Position numbers and translations under genes: made by a program | The notes under the pieces: model-generated | The model's database searches: none | What the model saw: only the letters and a program-made list of their open reading frames with translations | Told to the model about the DNA's origin: nothing | Shown: positions 8,917 to 17,347 of the stretch, one piece after another | Position numbering within the stretch: position 1 is the first letter of the stretch | Layout: each line of letters opens with the position of its first letter | From: CAYLPJ01 sp964385465 | GTDB taxonomy: Bacteria; Planctomycetota; Phycisphaerae; SM23-33 | Direction of reading: 5' to 3' | NCBI GenBank assembly: GCA_964385465.1 | Contig: CAYLPJ010000053.1 | Coordinates: forward strand, 1 to 46,221 | Length of the DNA: 46,221 nt

Positions 8917-9834
8917 ATGGGCGAACTCAGCGAGGCTGAGAAGTACCTGCTGGAGGGCATCCGGCGGGGCGACGGCGAGGCGTGGTCGCGACTGGTCGAG
9001 CGCTTCCGGGGGAGGCTGTACGCCTTCGCCAAGAGCCGCCTCCGCAGCGCCGCCGACGCCGAGGACGTCGTCCAGGAGACGTTCGTCACCTTCCTGCGTG
9101 CGCTGCCGACGTTCCGCGGGGAGGCGGCCGTCGAGACCTTCCTGTTCGTCCTGCTCCGCCGGCGGCTGGTGGACTTCTACCGCGGGCGGCGAGTGAGCGT
9201 CTGCCTGCTTCACGACGTGGTCCGTCCGGGCGAGGAGCCCGGCGCCGAGCCGCTGGCGAACGTTCCCGGCGACGACCCGACCGCGAGCGTCTACGCCCGC
9301 CGGGACGAGCGGGACAGCCTGCGCCGGGAAGCCCTCGCCGCCGCGCTGCGCGAGTTGATCAACGGCTACAAGAAGGCGCTGAACTTCCGCGACCTGAAGA
9401 TCATCGAGATGCTCTTCTACTGCCAGCTCGGCAACCGCGAGTCGGCCGAGGTCGCGGGCATCGGGGACAAGCAGGTCGCGCTGATCAAGCACCGCGCCCT
9501 CAAGAGGATCGCCGACGACGTGCAGCGGCGGCTGCGGCGGTCGGGCGTCCGCGCCGAGGTCGAGGGCGGCGAGACCGAGGCGATGCTCACGCACGTCTGG
9601 GAGACCCGCCGGCTGAGCTGCCCGAAGCGGAACACGCTGGGGGCGTGGCACCTCGGCACGCTGGACGAGGCGTGGGCGGATTACGTGGGATTCCACCTCG
9701 ACAAGCTCGGCTGCCAGTACTGCCGTGCCAACCTCGATGACATCCGCCGCGCCGACGCCGCGGGGAGCGATGACGGGCTCCGCCGGCGCATCCTCCAGTC
9801 CACCATCGGCTTCCTGCGGCAGTCCTATCGCTGA
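8917..9834 (+). CDS. ECF-type RNA polymerase sigma factor with Cys/His-rich C-terminal extension
   Basis: A 305-aa sigma-70 family protein. Region 2 (about 10-85) carries DAEDVVQETF, the core-RNA-polymerase and -10 recognition segment. Region 4 (about 140-210) has a helix-turn-helix around NRESAEVAGIGDKQVALIKHRALKRI (seen in two parts). Beyond region 4 there are about 80 extra residues with CPKRNTLGAWHLG and H-x5-C-x2-C (HLDKLGCQYC), resembling the zinc-binding segment of anti-sigma factors. ECF factors linked to Ser/Thr kinases are known in planctomycetes, and this one sits in a kinase operon. The start is uncertain: ATG 8917 is used, with GTG 8908 as the alternative; both have weak ribosome-binding sites. 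Confidence 0.88.
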   Translation: MGELSEAEKYLLEGIRRGDGEAWSRLVERFRGRLYAFAKSRLRSAADAEDVVQETFVTFLRALPTFRGEAAVETFLFVLLRRRLVDFYRGRRVSVCLLHDVVRPGEEPGAEPLANVPGDDPTASVYARRDERDSLRREALAAALRELINGYKKALNFRDLKIIEMLFYCQLGNRESAEVAGIGDKQVALIKHRALKRIADDVQRRLRRSGVRAEVEGGETEAMLTHVWETRRLSCPKRNTLGAWHLGTLDEAWADYVGFHLDKLGCQYCRANLDDIRRADAAGSDDGLRRRILQSTIGFLRQSYR

Positions 9835-9874
9835 CCGCCGCCGGGCCGCGGGCGGCATCGCGTCGCGCGATCCC

Positions 9875-9905
9875 TTGACTCCCCGCCCGCCGCGGGGGAT
9901 ATCAT
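9875..9905 (+). promoter_or_regulatory. Promoter for the flavodoxin gene
   Basis: TTGACT (9875-9880) is followed after 19 nt by TATCAT (9900-9905), or after 17 nt by GATATC (9898-9903). It lies just past a 6-bp GC hairpin after the sigma gene, and about 35 nt before the flavodoxin start. Confidence 0.45.
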
Positions 9906-9939
9906 GCTCCACCGGCCGCGAACGAAAGGAGCTGCGACC

Positions 9940-10419
9940 ATGGCGAAGATCCTCATCACCTACTACTCCCGCACCGGGCATACCGCCAACATGGCCAAGG
10001 CGATCTGCGACGCCGCCGCCGGCGTCGAGGGGGCGGTCGTGGATCTGCTCGCCGTCGACGAGGTGAGCGTCGACGCGTTGCGGAACTACGACGCCGTCAT
10101 CCTCGGCTCGCCGACCTACTACGGGTCCATGGCGGCGGAGATCAAGCGGCTGCTGGACGACTCGGTCCGCCTGCACGGCAAGCTCGCGGGCAAGGTCGGC
10201 GGGGCCTTCACCAGTGCCGCCAACGTCGGCGGGGGCAACGAGACGACGATCATGGACATGCTCAAGGCCCTGCTGATCCACGGGATGGTGATCCAGGGCC
10301 GGGCGGGGGGCGACCACTACGGACCGGTGGCGATCGGGGACCTCGACGAGCGGTCGCGGAAGCAGTGCGCCGCCTGGGGCCGGACGATCGGGACCCTGGC
10401 GGTCAAGCTGCACGGATGA
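9940..10419 (+). CDS. Flavodoxin-family (WrbA-like) protein
   Basis: A 159-aa single-domain flavodoxin fold. The N-terminal FMN phosphate loop is YYSRTGHTANMA (residues about 8-19), and the second FMN loop includes GSPTYYGSMAAE (about 53-64). The Gly-rich segment SAANVGGGNETT (about 90-101) is typical of WrbA-like flavodoxins. It probably acts in the cytoplasm as an FMN-dependent quinone reductase or electron carrier. The ATG at 9940 has AAAGGAG 8 nt upstream. It has its own promoter and appears monocistronic. Long-chain versus WrbA-type assignment is not resolvable here. Confidence 0.88.
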   Translation: MAKILITYYSRTGHTANMAKAICDAAAGVEGAVVDLLAVDEVSVDALRNYDAVILGSPTYYGSMAAEIKRLLDDSVRLHGKLAGKVGGAFTSAANVGGGNETTIMDMLKALLIHGMVIQGRAGGDHYGPVAIGDLDERSRKQCAAWGRTIGTLAVKLHG

Positions 10420-10670
10420 GACGCCGGCGGGGCGGGTGTGTCCGTTCTGTCCACCCCCGGACACGGTGGACACAGACGGGGTGTGTCTACATAAGTTCCT
10501 GTTAATTATAGACTTATTGCATTGCATCGCTCTGTCCACCCCGGGTATTGTCTGCACAGTGGGACATGGCGGACAGACCGGAGGGGGCGGGGCGGGGGGT
10601 GGTTGTGCGGCGTGAGTCTGTAGGCGATTTTCGTAATATTCGGATTTCGAGAAGAAATGCGTTTCTCCGA
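10420..10670. other. Gene-free interval with TGTCC/GGACA repeats
   Basis: No coding region is supportable. TCTGTCCACCCC occurs twice in direct orientation (10446 and 10531). GTCCACC at 10449 pairs with GGTGGAC at 10465. Two AT-rich islands, about 10490-10525 and 10620-10670, break the high GC. The sequence may be a repressor-binding region or the decayed remnant of a gene. Confidence 0.4.
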
Positions 10671-10699
10671 TTGACAGGACAGCCCTCCGGCGGTAGCAT
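10671..10699 (+). promoter_or_regulatory. Near-consensus sigma-70 promoter
   Basis: TTGACA (10671-10676), a 17-nt spacer and TAGCAT (10694-10699). It points right into the structured region before uvrA but is not the closest uvrA promoter. Confidence 0.6.
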
Positions 10700-10705
10700 A
10701 GGGAC

Positions 10706-10972
10706 AGTGAGGTGGACCGGAGAGCAACGCTCATGCCATCCGGTCCCGTAGGCTCATCGCTCTTTGCCAGGTCCATGATCTGACCTCGTGTCAGGTCGGC
10801 GGGCCCCCCGGGACAGAGGAATCCCGCGGACAGGCCGATCGGTTATCGCGGGCCGGGCGTCGCGACCCCGGACCTCGGTGCCCGCATCGGCCTGGCTTGA
10901 AACAGTCGGCCGAGGCCCCCTCGTCCTCGACCGTGCAGCATCACCCCAACGCTCCCGACCGGGAGCGTTCTT
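10706..10972 (+). ncRNA. Candidate structured small RNA
   Basis: This transcript unit of about 265 nt is predicted from three signals: a TTGACA-17-TAGCAT promoter ending at 10699, a terminator-like hairpin at 10948-10969, and a separate uvrA promoter immediately after it. Inside is an 8-bp stem (10714-10721 with 10739-10746) enclosing a second 4-bp stem (10722-10725 with 10729-10732). CTGAC/GTCAG, GCGGG/CCCGC and GGCCGAT/ATCGGCC pairings follow. No ribosome-binding site with a convincing ORF is present. I compared it by eye with tmRNA, RNase P, SRP and 6S core motifs and found no match. An untranslated leader or cis-regulatory element of uvrA is the alternative. Confidence 0.4.
10948..10972 (+). 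terminator. Terminator-like hairpin
   Basis: AACGCTCCC (10948-10956), loop GACC, GGGAGCGTT (10961-10969), followed by CTT. The 9-bp stem is strong but the T-tract is short. It separates the candidate ncRNA from the uvrA promoter. Confidence 0.5.
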
Positions 10973-10993
10973 GCGCGCTGCGGCGCCAGCCCA

Positions 10994-11022
10994 TTGCTCC
11001 CCCGCCGGCGGTCGGGTATAAT
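10994..11022 (+). promoter_or_regulatory. uvrA promoter
   Basis: TTGCTC (10994-10999), 17-nt spacer, perfect TATAAT (11017-11022). The predicted start near 11029 leaves a leader of about 35 nt. No LexA-type palindrome is obvious to me. Confidence 0.6.
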
Positions 11023-11063
11023 CCGGGGTTTCATCCGCGAACGCCAAGAGGAGAGGGACTTCC

Positions 11064-14003
11064 TTGGACGACGAACGCAGCGAGCTCCCCGATTCGGGTG
11101 GCGAAGGGGCGACCGAACCCGACGCCGACACCGGCGCAGCGCAGGGTGGCGACCGCCAGATCGTCATTCTCGGGGCACGCGAGCACAATCTCCAGGACAT
11201 CGACGTCCGCATCCCACGCGACCGCATGGTCGTCATTACCGGGCTCAGCGGCTCGGGAAAGAGCTCCCTCGCCTTCGATACCATCTACGCCGAGGGCCAG
11301 CGAAAGTACGTCGAGAGCCTCTCGGCCTACGCACGCCAGTTCCTCGAGCAGCTCTCCAAGCCCGACGTCGAGCACATCGAGGGCCTCCCGCCCACCGTCG
11401 CCATCGAGCAGCGGGCCGGCGGGGCCAACCCGCGATCGACCGTCGCCACCACCACCGAGATCTACGACTACCTCCGCCTGCTCTTCGCACGCGTCGGCGT
11501 GCCTCACTGCTGGATCTGCGGCCGGGAGATCACCAGCCAGACCGTCGGGCAGATCGTGGACACGGTTTTCGATCTCCCGGGGGGGACGCGGTTCATGGTG
11601 CTGGCGCCGGTGGTGCGCGGCCAGAAGGGCCAGCACGCCGAGGTCCTCCAGCACGTTCGGCGGGAGGGATTCGTCCGTGTGCGGATCGACGGAGAGATCC
11701 ACGACCTCAAGAGCGTACCGGAGCTGAGCCGGTACAAGAAACACACGATCGAGGTGGTGGTGGATCGTTTGATTCTCAAGGATTCAGTCCGGATCCGGCT
11801 CTCGGACAGCATCGAGACGGCGTTGGAGCTGGCGGGGGGCATCGTGACGATCACGTACGAGAACCCCGAGCACCCGGACAAGTCGTCGGACCCGGCGGGG
11901 ACGGCGAACGGCTCGTGGACGGACCAGGTCTACTCGGCGACGTACGCCTGCCCCGAGCATCCGCAGGCGAACCTCGCGGAGTTGACGCCGCGGATGTTCA
12001 GCTTCAACTCTCCCTACGGCGCGTGCCCGAGTTGCGACGGGCTGGGGACGATCCTGGAGTTCGACGAGGAGCTGATCGTCCCGGACGCGTCGCTGTCGCT
12101 GTCGCAGGGGGCGATCGACGCCTGGCGCCACGGCGGCAAGCGGATGAACATCTTCTACAACCGCCTCATCCGGCAGTTTGCCCGGACGTACGGGATCTCC
12201 ACCAACACGCCGTACCAGGACCTCACCAAGCGCGCGGTCAAGGCGCTGATGCACGGGGACGAGAAGAAGGACTGGGAGGGCGTGATCCCCAACCTCACCC
12301 GGCGGTGGGAGAAGACCGACAGCGAGTACGTCAAGGCCCGCCTGCACGGGTATCTCTCCGAGCAGCCCTGCCGCACCTGCGGCGGGGCGCGGCTGCGCCC
12401 CGAGAGCCTGGCGGTGACCATCGCCGGCCAGAACATCCACCAGGTCACGAGGATGAGCATCGCCGAGGCGCTGGAGGTCTTCGGGGACCTGGACCTGGAC
12501 GTCGAGCGCAGCCAGATCGCCGAGACGATCCTCCGGGAGATCCGCCACCGCATGCGGTTCCTCGCCGACGTCGGGCTCGGCTACATCCAGCTCGACCGGA
12601 CCTCCGCGACGCTCTCGGGCGGCGAGGCCCAGCGGATCCGCCTGGCCACGCAGGTCGGCAGCGGGCTGGTCGGTGTCTGCTACGTCCTCGACGAGCCGAC
12701 CATCGGCCTCCACCAGCGGGACAACGCCCGCCTCATCCGCACGCTGATGCACCTGCGGGACATGGGCAACACCGTCCTGGTCGTCGAGCACGACGAGGAG
12801 ACCATCCGCGCCGCCGACGAGGTGCTGGACATGGGCCCGGCGGCGGGGCGGCATGGCGGGCGGGTCGTCGGTCAGGGGACCGTCGAGGAGATCCTCGACG
12901 CGCCGGAATCGATCACCGGGCAGTACCTCTCCGGGCGGCTGCGGATCGAGACCCCGCAGCGCCGGCGGACGCTGTCGAAGCGCAAGTGCCTGGAGCTCCG
13001 CGGCTGCCGGGAGAACAACCTGTCGGACATCGACGTGAAGTTCCCGGTGGGGGGGATCATCTGCGTCACGGGCGTCAGCGGCTCGGGCAAGAGCACGCTG
13101 GTGAACCTGACGCTGCTGCGGGCGCTGCGCCGGCGGCTGAACAACTCCCGCGAGAAGCCCGGCGAGTACGACAAGATCCTGGGCACCGGGCGGATCGACA
13201 AGGTCATCGAGATCGACCAGTCCCCGATCGGGCGGACGCCGCGGTCGAACCCGGCGACGTACACGGGCGTCTTCGACCAGATCCGCCAGCTCTTCGCCAA
13301 GACGCGGGAGGCGAAGATACGCGGCTACAAGCCGGGGCGGTTCAGCTTCAACGTCAAGGGCGGGCGCTGCGAGGCCTGCCAGGGCCAGGGCACCAAGCGG
13401 ATCGAGATGCACTTCCTGCCGGATGTCTTCGTCACCTGCCAGGAGTGCAAGGGCACGCGGTACAACCGCGAGACGCTCGAGGTCAAGTACAAGGGCAAGA
13501 CCATCGCCGACGTGCTGGCCATGCGGGTCGAGGAGGCGCTGTCGTTCTTCGACAGCTTCCCCAAGACCCGCCAGCTCCTCAAGGCGCTCAACGACGTCGG
13601 GCTCAGCTACGTCGAGCTCGGGCAGAGCTCCACCACGCTGTCGGGGGGCGAGGCCCAGCGGGTCAAGCTCGCCAGCGAACTGGGCAAGACCGCCACCGGA
13701 CACACGCTCTACGTCCTCGACGAGCCCACCACCGGCCTGCACTTCGCCGACATCCACAACCTGCTCAATGTCCTCAACCGCCTCGCGGACATGGGCAACA
13801 CGGTGGTGGTCATCGAGCACAACCTCGACGTGATCAAGTGCGCCGACTGGATCATCGACCTCGGCCCCGAGGGCGGCGATGCCGGCGGGCGAATCGTCGC
13901 CCAGGGCGCGCCCGAAGACGTCGCCGCCCACAAGAAGAGCTACACCGGCCAGTTCCTCGCCAGGCACCTCGCCATGGAAGCCGAAATCGCGCGCGGCTCG
14001 TAA
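11064..14003 (+). CDS. uvrA: Excinuclease ABC subunit A
   Basis: A 979-aa DNA-damage recognition ATPase of nucleotide excision repair that works with UvrB. Two ABC cassettes are visible. The first has Walker A GLSGSGKS (60-67) and signature LSGGEAQRIRLA; the second has Walker A GVSGSGKST and signature LSGGEAQRVKLA. The insertion and zinc modules show CWICGRE, a CPSC motif near the signature-I insertion, and CEAC...CQEC in the second half. The length is slightly above the usual 940-960 aa because of an acidic N-terminal extension. The start is TTG at 11064, with GGAGAGGG about 9 nt upstream; no earlier in-frame start is better. It is transcribed from its own promoter. Confidence 0.97.
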   Translation: MDDERSELPDSGGEGATEPDADTGAAQGGDRQIVILGAREHNLQDIDVRIPRDRMVVITGLSGSGKSSLAFDTIYAEGQRKYVESLSAYARQFLEQLSKPDVEHIEGLPPTVAIEQRAGGANPRSTVATTTEIYDYLRLLFARVGVPHCWICGREITSQTVGQIVDTVFDLPGGTRFMVLAPVVRGQKGQHAEVLQHVRREGFVRVRIDGEIHDLKSVPELSRYKKHTIEVVVDRLILKDSVRIRLSDSIETALELAGGIVTITYENPEHPDKSSDPAGTANGSWTDQVYSATYACPEHPQANLAELTPRMFSFNSPYGACPSCDGLGTILEFDEELIVPDASLSLSQGAIDAWRHGGKRMNIFYNRLIRQFARTYGISTNTPYQDLTKRAVKALMHGDEKKDWEGVIPNLTRRWEKTDSEYVKARLHGYLSEQPCRTCGGARLRPESLAVTIAGQNIHQVTRMSIAEALEVFGDLDLDVERSQIAETILREIRHRMRFLADVGLGYIQLDRTSATLSGGEAQRIRLATQVGSGLVGVCYVLDEPTIGLHQRDNARLIRTLMHLRDMGNTVLVVEHDEETIRAADEVLDMGPAAGRHGGRVVGQGTVEEILDAPESITGQYLSGRLRIETPQRRRTLSKRKCLELRGCRENNLSDIDVKFPVGGIICVTGVSGSGKSTLVNLTLLRALRRRLNNSREKPGEYDKILGTGRIDKVIEIDQSPIGRTPRSNPATYTGVFDQIRQLFAKTREAKIRGYKPGRFSFNVKGGRCEACQGQGTKRIEMHFLPDVFVTCQECKGTRYNRETLEVKYKGKTIADVLAMRVEEALSFFDSFPKTRQLLKALNDVGLSYVELGQSSTTLSGGEAQRVKLASELGKTATGHTLYVLDEPTTGLHFADIHNLLNVLNRLADMGNTVVVIEHNLDVIKCADWIIDLGPEGGDAGGRIVAQGAPEDVAAHKKSYTGQFLARHLAMEAEIARGS

Positions 14004-14013
14004 GACGGGGAGG

Positions 14014-14061
14014 CCGGATTGCCGTGCGACCGGATTGCCGGAAGACCGGATTCCCGGAATA
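14014..14061 (+). repeat. Three imperfect 16-nt tandem repeats
   Basis: Three adjoining 16-nt units (14014-14029, 14030-14045, 14046-14061) all begin CCGGATT(G/C)CCG. They lie between the uvrA stop and the next gene. No hairpin with a T-run is seen. Confidence 0.6.
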
Positions 14062-14092
14062 CCGTGCCGCGGAACTTGGTACACTACGACGC

Positions 14093-15325
14093 ATGAACAC
14101 GGCGATCCTCGGCATCCTGGCGGCGGTGGCGGCCGGCGCAGACGCCCCCGGCCACTGGCCGCAGTTCCACGGGCCCCGGCGGGACAACATGTCCACCGAG
14201 ACTCACCTGCTGAAACGCTGGCCCCCGGGCGGGCCGAAGCTCCTGCGGACCATCGACGGCTGCGGGGGCGGATACTCCGCCGTGGCGATCGACCGCGGGC
14301 GGATCGTCCTGGTCGGCGACTTCGGCGAGCGGGAGGCCGTCTTCGCCATGGACGGCGAGGGCAAGGTGCTCTGGCGGACGGCCAACGGCAAGAGCTGGAA
14401 GCGGGCGTACCCCGGCGCGCGGACCACGCCGACGATCGACGGCGACCGCATCTACCACATGGGCCCACACGGGCGCCTGGCGTGCCTGGCCTTCGACGAC
14501 GGCCGGGAACTCTGGGCCGTCGACCTCGCCAGGAAATACCACATCCGCCCGCGGACGTGGGGGTTCAGCGAGAACGTGCTGGTCGACGGCAACGCGGTCT
14601 TCGCCGCCCCCGGCGGGGCGAGGGGGCGGATCGTCGCGCTCGACAAGCGCAGCGGCAAGGAGATCTGGGCCAACACCGACCTCCGCGACGGTCCGGGCTA
14701 CTGCTCGCCGCTGATGGTCCCCCACCAGACCGGACGGCAGCTCGTGACCGTCCTGGCCGCCCACGTCGTGGCGGTGGACCCGCAGACGGGCAAGACGCTC
14801 TGGACGCACCGCCACGCGGCCCCGGCCGGGCAGAACGTCACCATGCCGCTGTACCATGACGGCTGCGTATACGTCGCCAGCGGGCACCGGACGGGCGGAC
14901 GGGTGCTCCGCCTCGCCGAGGACGGGCGGGGGGTCCGGGAGTTGTGGCACACCGAGAAGCAGGACAACTGCCACGGCGGCGTGCTGCTGCTGGACGGGGC
15001 CCTGATCGGCAGCGGCTGCCGCCTCTACAAGCGCGGGCTCGTCTGCCTCGACTACGAGACGGGCACGATGCACTGGAACCGCCCGGACTTCGCCAAGAGC
15101 TCGCTGACCTGGGCCGAGGGCCTGGTCTACGCCGTGGACAACCGCGGCCGCGTCCGACTGCTCGACGTCGGACCGGGCAAGTGCGATGTCGCCGGCGAGT
15201 TCCGCCTGCCCAAGGCCAAGGGCGAACTGCTCAGCCACCCGGTCGTCTGCGGCGGCCGGCTGTACATCCGCTGGTGGGACAAGCTGCACGTCTTCGACGT
15301 GCGTGCCGGCGTGCCGGCCGAGTGA
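14093..15325 (+). CDS. Secreted PQQ-type beta-propeller protein
   Basis: A 410-aa protein with a short hydrophobic N-terminus (MNTAILGILAAVAAGADA) consistent with an export signal. The rest is a series of beta-propeller blades with repeating AxDxxxGxxxW motifs, for example FDDGRELWAVDLA, LDKRSGKEIWANTD, VDPQTGKTLWTHR and LDYETGTMHWNR. WPQFHGPRRDN near the N-terminus is typical of planctomycete PQQ-like propeller proteins of unknown substrate. It is probably periplasmic, either a binding or scaffold protein or a dehydrogenase-like enzyme without its own cofactor evidence. A possible -10 box TACACT lies near 14080. It is a lone gene convergent with the next pair. Confidence 0.85.
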   Translation: MNTAILGILAAVAAGADAPGHWPQFHGPRRDNMSTETHLLKRWPPGGPKLLRTIDGCGGGYSAVAIDRGRIVLVGDFGEREAVFAMDGEGKVLWRTANGKSWKRAYPGARTTPTIDGDRIYHMGPHGRLACLAFDDGRELWAVDLARKYHIRPRTWGFSENVLVDGNAVFAAPGGARGRIVALDKRSGKEIWANTDLRDGPGYCSPLMVPHQTGRQLVTVLAAHVVAVDPQTGKTLWTHRHAAPAGQNVTMPLYHDGCVYVASGHRTGGRVLRLAEDGRGVRELWHTEKQDNCHGGVLLLDGALIGSGCRLYKRGLVCLDYETGTMHWNRPDFAKSSLTWAEGLVYAVDNRGRVRLLDVGPGKCDVAGEFRLPKAKGELLSHPVVCGGRLYIRWWDKLHVFDVRAGVPAE

Positions 15326-15338
15326 CGGTCGAACGGGC

Positions 15339-15887
15339 TCACTCCCACGCCGCCACGTCGGCTCGCACCTTGCCCCGGAAAAACCAGACCAGCAGGAAGA
15401 TGGGGTAGGCAGCGCCGCCGCAGGTTCCGCCGGCCAGCCCGCCGATCGCGCCCGCGCGCGCCGGGCCGGGAAGGTCGCCCAGGGCCTCGCCCAGGGCCAG
15501 GGCGGTCAGGACCCCGCCGACGGCACCCATGACGATGCTCGCAATGGCGTACAGCAGGTGCAGCGTGCGCCCGGCCGGGCGGCGCTTCAGCAGCAGGATG
15601 CCCGCGATCAGCAGCAGCACGCCGAAGCCCACGCCGAGGACGCTGGAGGCGAGGATCCACGTCGGCCACCAGTCCGGGAAGTGGCGGAGCATCTGCTTCT
15701 GGGCGGGGTTGACGGACTGCATGCCCAGGGAGACCGGCGTGCAGACGATGCCCAGGGCGGCCAGGACGATGGAGATCACGCCGATGACCGTGGGCCAGGC
15801 CGACCGCTTCGGCGGCTGGGACGGCTGCGGGTCGGGCGCCTGCTGGGGCGGCTGGGGGGTGGAGGGCATCTGCGGCGGCTGGCTCAT
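15339..15887 (-). CDS. Small four-helix membrane protein
   Basis: A 182-aa protein. The first about 30 residues are Pro/Gln-rich and probably cytoplasmic. Four hydrophobic segments follow at about 33-50, 76-98, 106-130 and 140-168. No family is recognised. The start has GAGGAGC 6 nt upstream. It begins 10 nt after the phosphomannomutase stop, which lies within its ribosome-binding region, so the two genes form an operon. Confidence 0.75.
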   Translation of the reverse strand: MSQPPQMPSTPQPPQQAPDPQPSQPPKRSAWPTVIGVISIVLAALGIVCTPVSLGMQSVNPAQKQMLRHFPDWWPTWILASSVLGVGFGVLLLIAGILLLKRRPAGRTLHLLYAIASIVMGAVGGVLTALALGEALGDLPGPARAGAIGGLAGGTCGGAAYPIFLLVWFFRGKVRADVAAWE

Positions 15888-15897
15888 GCGTTGCTCC

Positions 15898-17283
15898 TCA
15901 GTGGGCGACGGGCTTTCCCAGCATCTTCTCCAGCTCGGCGACCTTCGTTCGCATCATCTCGTCGTCGCGGGCCTCGAGGCTCAGGCGCAGCAGCGGCTCG
16001 GTGTTGGACGGGCGGACGTTGCACCACCAGTCGTCGTACTGGCAGGTCACGCCGTCGAGGTGGTCGATCTCGGCGTCGGCGAACGCCTCCTCGACCTCCT
16101 TCATCCTGGCCGCCTTGTCCTCGACCTCGAAGTTGATCTCCCCGCTGTGGGCGTAGCGTTTCAGCGGCGCGACGAGCTCGGAGAGCTTCCGCGGCTGCCC
16201 GGAGAGGATCGTCAGCGCCGAGGCGAACGCGATGGCGCCGCTGTCGCAGTTGTAGTTGTCGCGGAAGTAGAAGTGCCCGGACAGCTCCCCGCCGAAGACG
16301 CCGTGCCCGTCGGCCATGGCCTTCTTCATGAAGGCGTGCCCGACGCGCTCGCGCTTGGGCACGCCGCCGGCGGCGCGGACCTCCTCGGCGACGACGCGCG
16401 AGGAGCGGAGGTCGTAGACGACCATCGAGCCGGGGTTGTCGGCCAGGAAGTGGCGGGCCATCAGGGCGGTCATGATGTCGCAGCGGACGATCTCGCCGGC
16501 CTCGTCGACGAACATGCACCGGTCGCCGTCGCCGTCCATGCAGATGCCCAGGTCCGCGCCGTGCTCGGCGACGGCGTCGCGCGTCTGCTGGAGGTTGGCG
16601 TCCACCAGCGGGTTGGGCGGATGGGCGAACTCGCCTCCGATCTCGAAGTTCAGGGGCACGATCTCGAGGTCCGGGACGCCGTCGAAGACCTCCGGCATCA
16701 TCTTGCCCCCCATGCCGTTGGAGGCGTCCACCACGACCTTCAACGGCCGGGCCGGCCGAAGGAACTTGTGCACGTGGTTGCGGTACTCGTCCCAGAGGTC
16801 GACGCTGTGGACCGGCGCCATCGACGCCCCGGCGGGCATCCGGCGGAGGGTGCTGACGATGTGCTTGATCTCGTTGAGCCCGGTGTTCTGCCCGACGGGG
16901 CGGGCCTTGTGCCCGGAGATCTTGAAGCCGTTGTACTCGATGGGGTTGTGCGAGGCGGTCACCTGGATGCCCCCGCAGGCGCCGAGGTGGTTGATGGCGA
17001 AGTAGAGCATCGGGGTGTCGACGAGGTCGATGCTCGCGCAGCCGGCGCCGCTGGCGCTGATGCCGTCGATCAGCGAATCCAGCAGGGCCGGGCTGTGCGG
17101 ACGCATGTCCCGCCCGACCACCAGGCGGTTGCTCGACGCCTGCCCCCGGTCGTAGCCGCTCAGCAGGCTGCGGAGGAACTGGGCCGTGGCGTGGCCGACC
17201 TTCCAGGCCAGGTCCTCGTCGATCTCCTCGCCGTAGAGGCCCCGGATGTCGTATGCCTTGAATACCTTGTCGATCGCCGCCAT
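15898..17283 (-). CDS. Phosphomannomutase / phosphoglucomutase
   Basis: A 461-aa alpha-D-phosphohexomutase that interconverts the 6- and 1-phosphates of mannose or glucose, supplying GDP-mannose and UDP-glucose for envelope glycans. Motifs appear in order: KAYDIRG near the N-terminus, the catalytic phosphoserine loop TASHNP (about 97-102), the metal-binding DGDGDR (about 241-246), the sugar-binding GGELSGH and the C-terminal phosphate-binding RPSNTEP. The length matches AlgC/ManB-type bifunctional enzymes, but specificity cannot be read from sequence. The ATG at 17283 has AAAGGGA 7 nt upstream. A divergent promoter region shared with the TolC-like gene precedes it. Confidence 0.95.
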   Translation of the reverse strand: MAAIDKVFKAYDIRGLYGEEIDEDLAWKVGHATAQFLRSLLSGYDRGQASSNRLVVGRDMRPHSPALLDSLIDGISASGAGCASIDLVDTPMLYFAINHLGACGGIQVTASHNPIEYNGFKISGHKARPVGQNTGLNEIKHIVSTLRRMPAGASMAPVHSVDLWDEYRNHVHKFLRPARPLKVVVDASNGMGGKMMPEVFDGVPDLEIVPLNFEIGGEFAHPPNPLVDANLQQTRDAVAEHGADLGICMDGDGDRCMFVDEAGEIVRCDIMTALMARHFLADNPGSMVVYDLRSSRVVAEEVRAAGGVPKRERVGHAFMKKAMADGHGVFGGELSGHFYFRDNYNCDSGAIAFASALTILSGQPRKLSELVAPLKRYAHSGEINFEVEDKAARMKEVEEAFADAEIDHLDGVTCQYDDWWCNVRPSNTEPLLRLSLEARDDEMMRTKVAELEKMLGKPVAH

Positions 17284-17318
17284 GGTCGTCCCTTTCTCTT
17301 GGACCGGCCTCGCCGACG

Positions 17319-17347
17319 TTTATCCACGATCCGAAAGGAGATTGCAA
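17319..17347 (-). promoter_or_regulatory. Promoter for the phosphomannomutase operon
   Basis: On the minus strand TTGCAA (17342-17347), 17 nt, GATAAA (17319-17324). A dyad GATTGC/GCAATC (17340-17356) covers its -35 box. Confidence 0.45.

Noticed and set aside
8869..10776. Antisense open frame over the sigma factor, flavodoxin and intergenic region
   Set aside because: It opposes two recognisable genes and has no motif.
10706..10972. Known RNA families (tmRNA, RNase P, 4.5S, 6S) in the candidate ncRNA
   Set aside because: Their core motifs are not visible, so the region is reported as unassigned.
10994..15325. Long open frame covering uvrA and the following gene
   Set aside because: It runs out of frame through uvrA; only its last part is the beta-propeller gene, which has its own start at 14093.
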